From Clostridium rhizosphaerae (GTDB taxonomy: Bacteria > Bacillota > Clostridia > Clostridiales > Clostridiaceae): a DNA stretch of 64,000 nt. Below, one piece after another: positions 1-9,605 of the stretch. A model generated the notes under the pieces. It was given only the letters and a program-made list of their open reading frames with translations. It ran no database searches and had not been told where the DNA came from. A program made the translations under genes and the position numbers. Each line of letters opens with the position of its first letter. Positions within the stretch are counted from its first letter, which is position 1. The stretch lies in NCBI RefSeq assembly GCF_016765585.1, contig NZ_JAESWC010000004.1, forward strand, positions 235,285 through 299,284. Reading direction: 5' to 3'.

Positions 1-2
1 CT

Positions 3-197
3 GACGTTTACATTGACGGTGTATTAGATGCTAATGTTGATTTATATTCGGCTACTGAGCAAACTAAAACAACTGTTTATCAAAAGTCTGGTTTAACTAA
101 TGCTCTGCATACTATTAAAATTGTTGCTACCGGACAGAAGAATCCTTCTTCTTCTAATACCATAGTTATTTTTGATGCTTTTGGTATTAACTATTAA
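3..197 (+). CDS. C-terminal end of a secreted carbohydrate-binding-like protein (partial)
   Basis: An open frame enters from the left edge and ends with TAA at 195-197, leaving 64 residues. The visible part begins VYIDGVLDANVDLYS and ends IVIFDAFGINY, with an LTNALHTIKIVATG core. That pattern resembles the beta-sandwich carbohydrate-binding or adhesion domains at the C-terminus of large clostridial secreted enzymes. The start and any catalytic part lie outside the window. A strong hairpin follows at 231-279, so this is the natural 3' end. The domain assignment rests on the general pattern only. Confidence 0.55.
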   Translation, partial: DVYIDGVLDANVDLYSATEQTKTTVYQKSGLTNALHTIKIVATGQKNPSSSNTIVIFDAFGINY

Positions 198-230
198 TAC
201 TTAAAAGTTTAATTACAATTAAAATATTAT

Positions 231-279
231 AAATGCCAAAAGACTATAGAATTATTTTTTCTATAGTCTTTTGGCATTT
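231..279. terminator. Strong bidirectional intrinsic terminator
   Basis: A perfect 19-bp inverted repeat (231-249 against 261-279) encloses an 11-base, T-rich loop. It follows the partial plus-strand gene and also sits at the 3' end of the minus-strand material to its right, so it can serve both directions. Confidence 0.75.
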
Positions 280-487
280 ATATTTGATTCCACATAGCCA
301 CTTTATTGTTTGTTGTAAAACAAAAATCCCAGTAATTGCAGAAGAAAATTTTCCAGTACTTTTGCCAATCAGGAAGAGATTTTAAATATTGCATTGAAGG
401 ATAGTAAGGGCGAATCTTTAAGTGAGGCGTTAGCGAACCCTTGATGCTATCGTTCAATGCAATTATAATGGTGTAAACTGCTGGCAT
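278..487 (-). CDS. Unrecognised 69-codon ORF, possibly a decayed gene remnant
   Basis: The frame is rich in Trp, Tyr and Asn and protein-like in composition (for example SLPDWQKYWKIFFCNYW), but I do not recognise it. No well-spaced ribosome binding site precedes the ATG, and an in-frame TAA lies four codons upstream. Its stop codon lies inside the right arm of the 231-279 terminator. It could be the C-terminal relic of a larger gene, such as a transposase, left at the edge of the polysaccharide island. That is a guess, and it may not be expressed. Confidence 0.2.
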   Translation of the reverse strand: MPAVYTIIIALNDSIKGSLTPHLKIRPYYPSMQYLKSLPDWQKYWKIFFCNYWDFCFTTNNKVAMWNQI

Positions 488-573
488 ACTTTCCAGTTAT
501 AATTCTGCAAAAACAGGGAATTTAACTTTGCAGAAAACACATTTTATAATGAAATACTATACGAAATATATAA

Positions 574-1935
574 TTACAGTCTCCAGTAAATATATCCTTT
601 TTCAATAGCTTGCTTACTTTCATAAATCCCTTTCACATCAATTAATACATTGTTTCTCTGTTCACTTAATTCCTTTGTTGCGGCTACTTCTTCAAAATCT
701 TGGCATTTATTTGAATATAATTTGCCTATTTGTTCTATATCTAACACTTTAAATTTATCATGAGATACAGCAAAAATAACACCATCAAGATCTCTCAATT
801 CTTCTAGTTCACATAATTTAATTCCATACTCATGTAATACTTCATCTTTGTTAACAATTGGATCATAAACCTTAACTATTACTCCGTATTCTTGAAGCTC
901 AGTTATAATATCTATTACTTTTGAGTTTCTGATATCAGGGCAATTTTCTTTAAATGTTATTCCCATAACTGCAACTATAGCACCTTTAATAGTTTTGCCT
1001 GCTTGTATAAGTTTCTTTATTGTATTTTCAGCTATATACTTGCCTATACTATCATTCACCCTTCTGCCTGCTGAAATTACTTGTGATTGATACCCTAACT
1101 GTTTTGCCCTATAGATTAGGTAATAAGGGTCTACCCCTATACAATGACCTCCAACTAAACCTGGATTAAGATTAATAAAATTCCATTTAGTACCTGCTGC
1201 TTCTAAGACTGCTTTTGTGTCAATGCCCATTTTATTAAATATAATGGAAAGCTCATTTATAAAAGCAATATTTATATCTCTTTGAGAATTTTCTATAACT
1301 TTAGCAGCTTCCGCTACTTTAATACTATCTGCCCTATGAACTCCTGCAGCTATTATCAATTCATATATTTTTGCAACTTCATCTAGTGTTTCATTGTCCA
1401 TTCCTGATACAACTTTAACTATTTTATCAATAGTATGGACCTTATCTCCTGGATTAATTCTTTCTGGTGAGTACCCAATTTTAAAGTCTACTCCACACTT
1501 TAAACCTGATTCCTTTTCTAGTACTGGTAAACATATTTCTTCAGTAACCCCTGGATAAACAGTAGATTCAAATACAACTATTGATCCATTTTTAAGATTT
1601 CTTCCTACAATTTCTGATGCCCCTATAATTGGTGTCAGATCTGGAGTTGTATCCTTATTAATTGGTGTTGGAACCGCTACAATGTAGAACTTAGCCTCTT
1701 TTAACTTACTTGGATTACTAGTAAACTCTACAGTAGTTGTTTTTAACTTTTCATCTCCCACTTCATTTGTTATATCATGTCCATTTTTATATTGTTCTAC
1801 TTTTGAAGCATTGATATCAAAACCTATTACACTAACCTTTTCTGCAAAAGAAACTGCTAATGGCATTCCAACATACCCTAGCCCTATAACGGCAATCTTT
1901 TCTTGTCCCTCAATAATCTTATTATATAAACTCAT
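574..1935 (-). CDS. UDP-N-acetylhexosamine 6-dehydrogenase (TviB/WbpO type)
   Basis: A 453-residue nucleotide-sugar dehydrogenase that would oxidise C6 of UDP-GlcNAc or UDP-GalNAc to the uronic acid with two NAD+. The N-terminal Rossmann motif is IAVIGLGYVGMPLA. The family signature SPERINPGD and the catalytic cysteine motif GGHCIGVDPYYL (Cys near residue 264) are intact. The run KVAEAAKVIENSQRDINIAFINE is closer to TviB/WbpO than to UDP-glucose dehydrogenases. I chose the ATG at 1935 because AGGAGG sits just upstream of it, although the frame stays open for nine more codons. It is the last gene of locus A and implies an acidic amino-sugar in the polymer. GlcNAc versus GalNAc specificity cannot be told from sequence. 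Confidence 0.9.
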   Translation of the reverse strand: MSLYNKIIEGQEKIAVIGLGYVGMPLAVSFAEKVSVIGFDINASKVEQYKNGHDITNEVGDEKLKTTTVEFTSNPSKLKEAKFYIVAVPTPINKDTTPDLTPIIGASEIVGRNLKNGSIVVFESTVYPGVTEEICLPVLEKESGLKCGVDFKIGYSPERINPGDKVHTIDKIVKVVSGMDNETLDEVAKIYELIIAAGVHRADSIKVAEAAKVIENSQRDINIAFINELSIIFNKMGIDTKAVLEAAGTKWNFINLNPGLVGGHCIGVDPYYLIYRAKQLGYQSQVISAGRRVNDSIGKYIAENTIKKLIQAGKTIKGAIVAVMGITFKENCPDIRNSKVIDIITELQEYGVIVKVYDPIVNKDEVLHEYGIKLCELEELRDLDGVIFAVSHDKFKVLDIEQIGKLYSNKCQDFEEVAATKELSEQRNNVLIDVKGIYESKQAIEKGYIYWRL

Positions 1936-2088
1936 AATAATCCTCCTAAAATTATTTACCACTTCTTTATTACACTCTGTAACTTTAATAAAATTATAAC
2001 TTTAATATCCATGTTATTTTTACTGCTTGTACCTATAATAAAAACATCAAATCAACATATTTTATGAAGTAGATTTTCAAATTTGTTT

Positions 2089-3540
2089 TTATTTAGCTCT
2101 TACTATATTTTTAGCTCTATTTATACAATAATTTAAAATCTCATCATTAACTTTTATACTTATATATATGAAAGTTATACCACATGAAATTATAAGCATT
2201 CCCAATCCTAGTACAGTATTATTAAAGAAAAATACATAATAAACTATGAACAAAGGTATATTTATTAGAGTTGCTATTACAATAGCTCTAACAAAGTCTT
2301 TAATAGGAAATGTATCTTTTATCTTTACGTTAAGAACCTTAGATATTTGGTAATTTTGTAATAATACCATTAAATGCGTGCTTATCACTGTAGCTAATAC
2401 TATACCTAAACTTCCAATTAATTTTCCTAGAATAAAATTTAAAATTATATTGGATAATAATGACAAAACTGAATTTAAAGTATATATTTTATTCTTGCCA
2501 GATGCAAGAAAAATTGAACCATAAACAAAAATTCTATTAAGTGTATTGAATTGATATAGCACAAAATACACCAAGCAGTCTAAATATTGTCTTGAATATA
2601 AAAATATAATAAAAGACTTTGAAAAAAACATAGTTGCAACAGTTATTGAAATAATTATTGGAATCATTGTACGACCAGCTTTATTCCATACCTTAAGTAA
2701 TTCATCATACTTATTTTCATCATAGTGTTTTTTCATAACTGGTGTAAGTATAGTGAATAATGACGCAGCTGCAAATGTAACAAAAGGTATTTCAAAGGTA
2801 GCATTTGTAATTTTTACGAATGCTTCTTTTCCTAACAAATTTGAAGCAATTACCTTGTCCAGATTTAGATTTAGCGTTCCAATAATGGAAGAAAGACCTA
2901 TCGGAATCCCAAAAACTAAAATATCTTTTACTGAAGTAAAATCAATAACCTTATAGTTAATTTTATTTTTGATAACAAAAATAATAAATAATATACTTTT
3001 AAATAACTCTCTTCCTATATATACAATTAGGATATTATTAATGTTTAACCCTAAAAAATATAAAATACTTAATGAAGCCATATATATTAAATTTGGAATA
3101 ACAATAGAAAACGAAAGTAACTTTGACTTATTATACGCTACATAAAAATTCTCGGTAGTTGAATTAACAAATGTTAATATTAGCATTATCATAAAATATA
3201 TTTTATATGAAAAGAATATATCAGACTTTATCATTTTACTTATAAAAAATACTAACGGATTACTAAGAAATATAATAGCAAGCACCATTAATATTATAGC
3301 TACATATGCATTTGTAAGGTATTTTTCTCTCATACCTCCAGATAAATAATATAATATCGAGTTGGGCAACCCAACAGATATAATAGCTATTATCATGTTA
3401 AGCCCAGTTATAATAAATCTATAATTTGCATAATCATTTACTAAAAGACCTCTTGAAACTATTGTTATACTCAACAGTGTTATACTTAAATTAATTATTT
3501 TTGCGAGGAAAAATATAACGGACTTTTCTTTATTACTCAT
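2089..3540 (-). CDS. wzx: Polysaccharide flippase, Wzx type (locus A)
   Basis: A 483-residue, very hydrophobic protein with roughly 12-14 predicted membrane segments and few charged residues, typical of the MOP-superfamily Wzx flippases. The N-terminal region (FFLAKIINLSITLLSITIVS, then RGLLVNDYANYRFI) matches the usual start of such transporters. Known family role: moving undecaprenyl-diphosphate-linked repeat units across the membrane. A ribosome binding site (AAAGGGGAAT) precedes the ATG. It lies between the dehydrogenase and the acetyltransferases, in the same direction as the rest of locus A. A second flippase gene (20223-21653) serves locus B. Substrate specificity cannot be read from sequence. 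Confidence 0.85.
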   Translation of the reverse strand: MSNKEKSVIFFLAKIINLSITLLSITIVSRGLLVNDYANYRFIITGLNMIIAIISVGLPNSILYYLSGGMREKYLTNAYVAIILMVLAIIFLSNPLVFFISKMIKSDIFFSYKIYFMIMLILTFVNSTTENFYVAYNKSKLLSFSIVIPNLIYMASLSILYFLGLNINNILIVYIGRELFKSILFIIFVIKNKINYKVIDFTSVKDILVFGIPIGLSSIIGTLNLNLDKVIASNLLGKEAFVKITNATFEIPFVTFAAASLFTILTPVMKKHYDENKYDELLKVWNKAGRTMIPIIISITVATMFFSKSFIIFLYSRQYLDCLVYFVLYQFNTLNRIFVYGSIFLASGKNKIYTLNSVLSLLSNIILNFILGKLIGSLGIVLATVISTHLMVLLQNYQISKVLNVKIKDTFPIKDFVRAIVIATLINIPLFIVYYVFFFNNTVLGLGMLIISCGITFIYISIKVNDEILNYCINRAKNIVRAK

Positions 3541-3554
3541 CTAGTAATTCCCCT

Positions 3555-4127
3555 TTATTTTATCATTTTTATGATTTTTGCTGGATTTCCAGCAATAACA
3601 CAGTTTCCATCTGGAAAGCTTTTTGTTACTACAGAACCTGCGCCAACTATTGTATTGTTTCCCAAATTAACTCCTGGCAGCAGAACTGAATTCATCCCAA
3701 TCCAACATTTCTCTCCTATAATTATATCTTCACCTAGATCATGTTTGTCTAATTCTAAAAAATTATGGTTAGCAGTAATAAGTCCTACATTAGGAGCTAT
3801 AAAACTACCTTTTCCTATTATTATTTTCCCATTAAAATTTTGAAAGTAAGTACCTTTGTTTTGAAAATTATGAAGATCATCTATTTCAAAAATAATATTT
3901 TCAGGACAACTTATTGAGATAAATGGGCTTACAGGCCATGGTATATGAGAATTTATTCTAAATACTTTTTGCCATATCAAAGATTTCCATGCCCATTTAA
4001 ATCCTGCTATACTTTCCTCAAAATATCGTCCTTGCAAATATTTGCAGTTGTAAAACAAACTTAATATAAAACGAGATATTTTCACATATAAAAACTTAAG
4101 CACTCTCTTTACTTTAACTTTAATCAT
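3555..4127 (-). CDS. Hexapeptide-repeat O-acetyltransferase
   Basis: A 190-residue protein whose C-terminal half is a left-handed beta-helix of hexapeptide repeats (IIGEKCWIGMNSVLLPGV, then LGNNTIVGAGSVVTKSF) ending in AGNPAKIIKMIK. That ending is characteristic of acyl-CoA-dependent sugar O-acetyltransferases. An N-terminal basic amphipathic stretch of about 30 residues precedes the helix. The likely catalytic His is in TANHNF. AAGGAGATT lies just before the ATG. It sits between the flippase and a second acetyltransferase gene, so the repeat unit of locus A is probably O-acetylated. The acceptor sugar is unknown. Confidence 0.8.
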   Translation of the reverse strand: MIKVKVKRVLKFLYVKISRFILSLFYNCKYLQGRYFEESIAGFKWAWKSLIWQKVFRINSHIPWPVSPFISISCPENIIFEIDDLHNFQNKGTYFQNFNGKIIIGKGSFIAPNVGLITANHNFLELDKHDLGEDIIIGEKCWIGMNSVLLPGVNLGNNTIVGAGSVVTKSFPDGNCVIAGNPAKIIKMIK

Positions 4128-4160
4128 ATAAGAATCTCCTTATATAAATATAAATAATGC

Positions 4161-4802
4161 CTATAATTGATTAATAACATCTTCAATATTACTGGTGAAT
4201 TCCAATTTAGATAGCACATCTAAATCTTTCTCCCACCATCTACTATTAATTAACTTTTTCATCACATCTTCATTAAATCTCATTTTAATGATTTTTGCAG
4301 GAACGCCCCCAACAATAGAATAATCCACCACATCTTTTGTTACTACGCTTCCAGCCCCAATTATGGCTCCATTGCCAACTTTTACACCATTCATTATTAA
4401 AACATTCTCACCAATCCAAACGTCATTTCCTATAATTGCAGGTAAATCTTCTTTTCTATAATCATAACTATCAACATTAACTAATCCTCTGCTTTTTGAA
4501 TAAAATATTGGACTTGTAGATAAAAATTGTTTTGGATGATTTCCAATTCCTATCGAAACATTTCTTGCAATTGAACAAAATCTTCCAATGATTTTACAGT
4601 GATTGATAAATGCATTTTCACCAATTGCTGTACCTCTGCCTATGAAAACTCCATTTGATATCTTACATTCAGCACCAATAACAATATAATCCTCTAACAC
4701 TACATCTTTTGATAAATATGATAATGATGTATTGTTATTTTTTTTTAGTTTTACTTTCATAAAAGTATTTATATATAAAGTTCTAATTAAATTCCCCAGC
4801 AT
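4161..4802 (-). CDS. Hexapeptide-repeat acetyltransferase, CatB/VatD-like
   Basis: A 213-residue xenobiotic/sugar acetyltransferase-type protein. Hexapeptide repeats run from about residue 30 (VVLEDYIVIGAECKISNGVF). The catalytic-loop motif IGIGNHPKQFLSTSPIFY carries the expected His, and PAIIGNDVWIGENVLIMNGV and GGVPAKIIKMRF complete the fold. A GAGGAG ribosome binding site precedes the ATG. An unbroken run of nine A residues (coding strand, 4738-4746) lies at about codons 19-22, where one slip would end translation early. As the second acetyltransferase in the locus it may modify a different sugar or position. Confidence 0.8.
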   Translation of the reverse strand: MLGNLIRTLYINTFMKVKLKKNNNTSLSYLSKDVVLEDYIVIGAECKISNGVFIGRGTAIGENAFINHCKIIGRFCSIARNVSIGIGNHPKQFLSTSPIFYSKSRGLVNVDSYDYRKEDLPAIIGNDVWIGENVLIMNGVKVGNGAIIGAGSVVTKDVVDYSIVGGVPAKIIKMRFNEDVMKKLINSRWWEKDLDVLSKLEFTSNIEDVINQL

Positions 4803-4817
4803 ACCAAATTTTTCTCC

Positions 4818-5990
4818 TCATTTTTTGAAATTGATACTAACTTCTTCATAATATTCAAGGTACTTTTTTGTGATTTCTTCAATACGAAAGTTATTATATA
4901 CATAATTAAATCCACTAGTTGAATACTTGTCCCATAACTCTGAATCTGTTAATATTCTTATTGTTTTTTCTTTGACATCATCTATATCATCAACATTTAC
5001 TAACATACCTGCTTCACCATAATTAAGCAGCCATGGAACTGCTCCTGAATCCACCCCACCAATTACTGGTAGCTTTTGAGCCATTGCCTCTAATAAAACT
5101 CCACCAAAAGATTCTTCTCTAGATAAGTGAATCAATAAATCAGAATTTCTGCATACTTCCATAACTTTTTGATAGTCTAAATATCCAACAAAGTTTACAT
5201 TTTCACAACAATTATTCTCTTGTGCCCAATGATGTGCTTTTTCATTTCTACCATTTTCTTTTCCAATTAGTGATAAGGTTGCTTGAGGTAAATCTTTATT
5301 TATCTCTTTAAAAAACCTTAATATATTTTTTACATTCTTCACATTATCAAATCCATTATTTATCGCAATAATTTTAGGTCTCGTCAAATTTAGGCTCTTA
5401 TCATTGTTATTAAAAGAAGCAGAATTTAATCCATTTGGTATAACTTTTACATCTAAATTTGGCCTTTTACTTTTCAGCTTTTTAGCTATATACTCTGAAT
5501 TAGATGAAAAAAACCTTCCCTTATAAACCGTGTACCTATCTAATATTAATCTTTTCAATATAACCGGACTTGGATTCAATGCAAATATTCTGGGTCCCCA
5601 ATCCCTAACAGTTATTATAGAGTTTAAATTATATTTTATTGCTGGTAACGCAAACTCATAAGTCCAATGTGCATTTAGAATATCCATCTTCTCTTTTTTC
5701 ATGCACTCAAATAAAAATTCCCTTTCATTAAGATAAAAATCAAATTTTTTAACTATTGATTTTTTCCTATATGGACCAACATAAATTGTAAGATTTTCCC
5801 CTTTAAGTAATCTAGGTTTAGTTATTTCTCTATCCAGAGTAAACACTACAACCTGATTATTTTCCTTTATAAATTCCTTAACCAACCTTGTAATAATAGG
5901 TGATCTTAATCCCTCTATATCACAATCACCATCATAAATATACTCTTTTAACTCATTAATTGTAATTGGGGCGGATATACCTATTCTCAA
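4818..5990 (-). CDS. Glycosyltransferase family 4
   Basis: A 390-residue GT-B enzyme. The C-terminal nucleotide-sugar binding half has the GT4 signature EESFGGVLLEAMAQKLPVIG followed by GEAGMLVNVDD, with the E-x7-E pair intact. The start is a TTG at 5990, seven bases after GGAGAT; no better ATG is present. It belongs to the locus A glycosyltransferase set and would add one sugar to the lipid-linked repeat unit on the cytoplasmic face. The donor cannot be assigned. A 133-bp gap separates it from the upstream gene, longer than elsewhere in the operon. Confidence 0.8.
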   Translation of the reverse strand: MRIGISAPITINELKEYIYDGDCDIEGLRSPIITRLVKEFIKENNQVVVFTLDREITKPRLLKGENLTIYVGPYRKKSIVKKFDFYLNEREFLFECMKKEKMDILNAHWTYEFALPAIKYNLNSIITVRDWGPRIFALNPSPVILKRLILDRYTVYKGRFFSSNSEYIAKKLKSKRPNLDVKVIPNGLNSASFNNNDKSLNLTRPKIIAINNGFDNVKNVKNILRFFKEINKDLPQATLSLIGKENGRNEKAHHWAQENNCCENVNFVGYLDYQKVMEVCRNSDLLIHLSREESFGGVLLEAMAQKLPVIGGVDSGAVPWLLNYGEAGMLVNVDDIDDVKEKTIRILTDSELWDKYSTSGFNYVYNNFRIEEITKKYLEYYEEVSINFKK

Positions 5991-6123
5991 TTTACTATCT
6001 CCTTTTTTAATTTAAATTATATCTTCATTAGCATAATAGTTCTAAATCCTTATATAAAATATTCTTAGTTAATAATTCTAATATAACTTAGTTTTACTTA
6101 TATATACTTTACATATCGTCTTA

Positions 6124-7290
6124 TTATCTCAGATTATCAATTATTTCAAAAAGCTTCATCTTTTCTTGATCCCAGTTAAACTCATTAATATGTTTATCTG
6201 TATTTTTTTTCTTCATTTCATTCATTAATTCTAGATTTGATGTAGCCTCTTTTATTTTCTGAGCTAAGTCTTTCTCATCACCACTTCTATATACAAATCC
6301 TATATCATTTTCCTCAACAAACCTTTTTAATGGAATGGCATCTGTTGTTATTACAATCAATCCATACGCCATATATTCATAAATTTTATTTGCCATAGTT
6401 GTATCAGTCATATTAACCTTCATATGAGGTACAATTCCTATGTCAAACTTTGCAACATATTTTATTATATCTTTGTACTCTAATCTTCCAGTGAAGTGAA
6501 TTCGATTATCTAATTTTAATTCCTCAGCCTCATCCTTTAATTTGTCTGCATCTCGCCCATCCCCTATAATTGTTAGCTCATAATTATTACTTAAATATTT
6601 TAAACTTCTAATTGCAGTACTTACCCCTCTTAATTTATCATCTTCTAATGCGCCTATATAACAGATGTTAAAAATATTAGGGTTAATTTTTTGCTTTAAT
6701 ATCTGATTCTTAATTTTGTATGGTACATTATAAATTTCGTCCATTTTAGCGTCAACATTTTCTAGCTTTTCTTTTATTCTATTTGTATTTTCTTCAATTA
6801 CATTAATTGTGAAATCTGCATTCTTAACACAATAATTTTCTAGATTTTCGAAATATCCACCCTTGTCTAAAAGCCTAAAAACTACATTATCATACTTCTC
6901 GAAAAATCTTATAAACTCGGGATAATTTTCCGCATTATCAAAAATCACAGGAATGTTTCTCTTTTTAGAAGACTTAATAACCAATTTAGCCAATGGTAAA
7001 TTTCTAACAATTACACATTTAGGGTTTATCTCGTTCATCATGCTATTTACAAAACTATGCCAAAATGCGTTTAAATGAAAAGGCTCACTTATTATTTTTA
7101 TCTTAGATAACTTAATTGGAAATCTATGAACGTAAATATCCTTAGCTAAACTTTCACTTTCTATATTTAAATTCTTATTTCTACATATTAAATGTACTTC
7201 GTATTTTTCACTTAATGTAATTAAGAATTTTTCAATACGTATATCCCATGGATAATTGTCCTGATAAACTAGCATTATTTTATCTTTCAT
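6124..7290 (-). CDS. Glycosyltransferase family 4
   Basis: A 388-residue GT-B protein. The N-terminal half begins MLVYQDNYPWDIRIEKFL, and the C-terminal half has the donor-site region NICYIGALEDDKLRGVSTAI and MANKIYEYMAYGLIVITTDA, typical of GT4 enzymes. The ribosome binding site AGAGGTAA precedes the ATG, which lies only five bases after the upstream stop, so the two genes are probably co-translated. It is one of five glycosyltransferases in locus A. Donor and linkage are unknown. Confidence 0.8.
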   Translation of the reverse strand: MKDKIMLVYQDNYPWDIRIEKFLITLSEKYEVHLICRNKNLNIESESLAKDIYVHRFPIKLSKIKIISEPFHLNAFWHSFVNSMMNEINPKCVIVRNLPLAKLVIKSSKKRNIPVIFDNAENYPEFIRFFEKYDNVVFRLLDKGGYFENLENYCVKNADFTINVIEENTNRIKEKLENVDAKMDEIYNVPYKIKNQILKQKINPNIFNICYIGALEDDKLRGVSTAIRSLKYLSNNYELTIIGDGRDADKLKDEAEELKLDNRIHFTGRLEYKDIIKYVAKFDIGIVPHMKVNMTDTTMANKIYEYMAYGLIVITTDAIPLKRFVEENDIGFVYRSGDEKDLAQKIKEATSNLELMNEMKKKNTDKHINEFNWDQEKMKLFEIIDNLR

Positions 7291-7295
7291 CTTAG

Positions 7296-8405
7296 TTACC
7301 TCTCAACAAGCATGTTTTCATAACTTTTAACTAATGTTGTAAAGTTTGATTCTCTTTTATATATTGTTTGATTTTTTAAATATCTATCCTTTATATTTTC
7401 ATAGTTACTCAATGCATTATCAATTTTAATAGATAAATCTTTTATATTTTCACATTCATATAACACACCTAAATCGTACTGCTTAACAGTCCATCCAACT
7501 TGGCCTAAGTCAGGTGCAATTAAGACTTTATTATGATTAATACATTCTGTCAAAATTCCACTTTGTCCACCGAATATTTTTCTATATGGAATTACAATAA
7601 TATCGGCACTTTCAAAATAATTATATACTTCATCATCAGATATATACTCTAACTTTAAGATACTTTCACAATTTAATTTATTGATTTCTTCAACTATAAA
7701 CTCTTTTTTAAAGTATTCCTCTTTACCGGCTACTATTAGATTAAAATCACTTTTAACACTTTTTAATGATTCTAGGAGTATATCAACTCCTTTGTCATAT
7801 CTTGTTCCTCCAAAATATAGAATATTCAGTTTACCATTGTTCAATAGTTTTATCTCTTCATCTTCTTTCCTCGTAAATTCCATGATAGGATAATTAGCAA
7901 CAAATACATTATTTTCATATTCACTACCTAATCTATCAACTAACTCTTTTTTTATATACTCTCCATGAACTAATATCCTTAAGGTGTTCTTTTTCATAAA
8001 TTTTCTAATCATATAATATTTTAGTTTCTGATTAGGTATCCAATGTAGTGTCGCTGTTATCGGAATATTACGATTGTAAAAGCAAATAAATAATGGAATA
8101 ATAATTTGATCTAATGTAAAAAAATGTATTCCCCTAGCGCATTTATTTTTATATAATTTTATTACCTTATCAAATACACTTATAAAACTAAATATCCTCT
8201 TATACTTATTATTTGTAATTGATTTTACCTGTGTATAATTAGCATTTATTGCTTGCAAGTAATCTTTTTGAGAATTATTTAACTCTGTCGTAATATAATT
8301 TACATTATATATTTTATTAATCTCATTAATAATGTTTGAATTATAGAACCAGTGATGACCTTCATTTAAATAATCAAAAAATATAATTTTATTCTTATTT
8401 TCCAT
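7296..8405 (-). CDS. Glycosyltransferase (GT-B fold, family 4-like)
   Basis: A 369-residue GT-B-like enzyme. It opens with FFDYLNEGHHWFYNSN, and its C-terminal half has LNILYFGGTRYDKGVDILLE and IIVIPYRKIFGGQSGILTEC, the usual GT4 donor-binding area. I place the start at the ATG at 8405, which follows GGGGGT at a good distance. A TTG at 8420 would overlap the previous stop as TTGA but has no ribosome binding site. It sits between the Wzy-like gene and another glycosyltransferase gene. Substrates unknown. Confidence 0.75.
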   Translation of the reverse strand: MENKNKIIFFDYLNEGHHWFYNSNIINEINKIYNVNYITTELNNSQKDYLQAINANYTQVKSITNNKYKRIFSFISVFDKVIKLYKNKCARGIHFFTLDQIIIPLFICFYNRNIPITATLHWIPNQKLKYYMIRKFMKKNTLRILVHGEYIKKELVDRLGSEYENNVFVANYPIMEFTRKEDEEIKLLNNGKLNILYFGGTRYDKGVDILLESLKSVKSDFNLIVAGKEEYFKKEFIVEEINKLNCESILKLEYISDDEVYNYFESADIIVIPYRKIFGGQSGILTECINHNKVLIAPDLGQVGWTVKQYDLGVLYECENIKDLSIKIDNALSNYENIKDRYLKNQTIYKRESNFTTLVKSYENMLVER

Positions 8406-8416
8406 TAATACCCCCA

Positions 8417-9595
8417 TCAATCTAATACCATTATTTTTTTATCGAGTAGCACTGACATGTTTAAAGTCATAAAATAAACAACATACTGTGGCATTAACAT
8501 AGCTGAGTCAAATAATAGCAATAGGAATGTTAAAATTAGAAATATATAACTTCTTTTGCTTAAATATTTTAAGTAATTACAGAAATATCTTAAATATAAT
8601 ATAAGACCAATAATTCCAAACGTACATAATAAATAGATTAAAGTGCTCATATACTCTGCTCTTTCACTTAAATGTATATCGAGAAAATTATATGTTGTAT
8701 AATTCTGTACATTTGCAAAACCAACTCCAAATATTTTTTTTATTAATGGGAGCTGCTTATATATATCAACTCCTGCAAGAAACCTACCATTTAATGACCC
8801 TAAACTTTTTAATCTGTATATTGTGTCAGATATTAATTGAATTTTTGGTAAAACAACTATAGCTATTATAATGGGTATACTTCCTATTATTATCCTATTA
8901 ATTTTAGTTATATTAATTATAAAATAATATCCCCAACAAACAAAAGTAAAAATAAATCCAAAATTTGATGTTGAAAGTACAAGACCTAAAGTGAGTAATA
9001 TCGAAACTTTCAAATTACATTTAATTATTAAATTGAAAGCTAGAATTGGAGCTAAATAAATTGCATACCATGATGATTCTAAGAAAAGTGAGGCTGGTCG
9101 ATATAAAATTCCACTAGCATATAACGATGCCTGTTCAATCCACATTTTATTTTTAATAGTTATTGCTCCAATATCTTTGGCAAATATATAATGCAGTACT
9201 AACTGTAAAAATAAATAGAGTGTAAATATAGTTGCTAGCTTTGTATATATATCAAAAAACTTTTTAGAATCTATCCTTTTAAACAAAAAAATTAAAAGGA
9301 TACTATGATATGCTAATCTTATAAAACTCTTTATAAACTCTATTGAATCAAAATAGTTTGTTCCTGCAATTTTATAGAATATTAGCGTGAGTAAAGCAAA
9401 GAGTAAAAATAAAATATTTCCTCTGTTAATACTATTAATAGTATTATTCTCAAACTTAATTTTATTTTTTAGCAAGTATATTATGAATGCCATGAGTAAA
9501 AATACTTCTCCAATCGATACCGGAAAATTTAAAAATTGATATGCATGCATTATAGGTAGTAATAAAATTGCATATATAAGTAACTTATCTATCAT
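8417..9595 (-). CDS. wzy: O-antigen polymerase/ligase-like membrane protein, Wzy candidate (locus A)
   Basis: A 392-residue protein that is almost entirely hydrophobic, with about 10-12 predicted helices and a larger extracytoplasmic loop in the second half (around NGRFLAGVDIYKQLPLIKKI and FGVGFANVQNYT). G-R-x-(5-10)-W/G-x-G-x-G segments like this mark Wzy/WaaL-type proteins. The ATG at 9595 follows AAGGAGAATCT and lies 10 bases after the upstream stop; an earlier in-frame ATG overlaps that gene and is less likely. Wzy proteins share little sequence identity, so the call rests on topology and on its place among a flippase, glycosyltransferases and a priming enzyme. Confidence 0.75.
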   Translation of the reverse strand: MIDKLLIYAILLLPIMHAYQFLNFPVSIGEVFLLMAFIIYLLKNKIKFENNTINSINRGNILFLLFALLTLIFYKIAGTNYFDSIEFIKSFIRLAYHSILLIFLFKRIDSKKFFDIYTKLATIFTLYLFLQLVLHYIFAKDIGAITIKNKMWIEQASLYASGILYRPASLFLESSWYAIYLAPILAFNLIIKCNLKVSILLTLGLVLSTSNFGFIFTFVCWGYYFIINITKINRIIIGSIPIIIAIVVLPKIQLISDTIYRLKSLGSLNGRFLAGVDIYKQLPLIKKIFGVGFANVQNYTTYNFLDIHLSERAEYMSTLIYLLCTFGIIGLILYLRYFCNYLKYLSKRSYIFLILTFLLLLFDSAMLMPQYVVYFMTLNMSVLLDKKIMVLD

Positions 9596-9605
9596 AGATT
9601 CTCCT

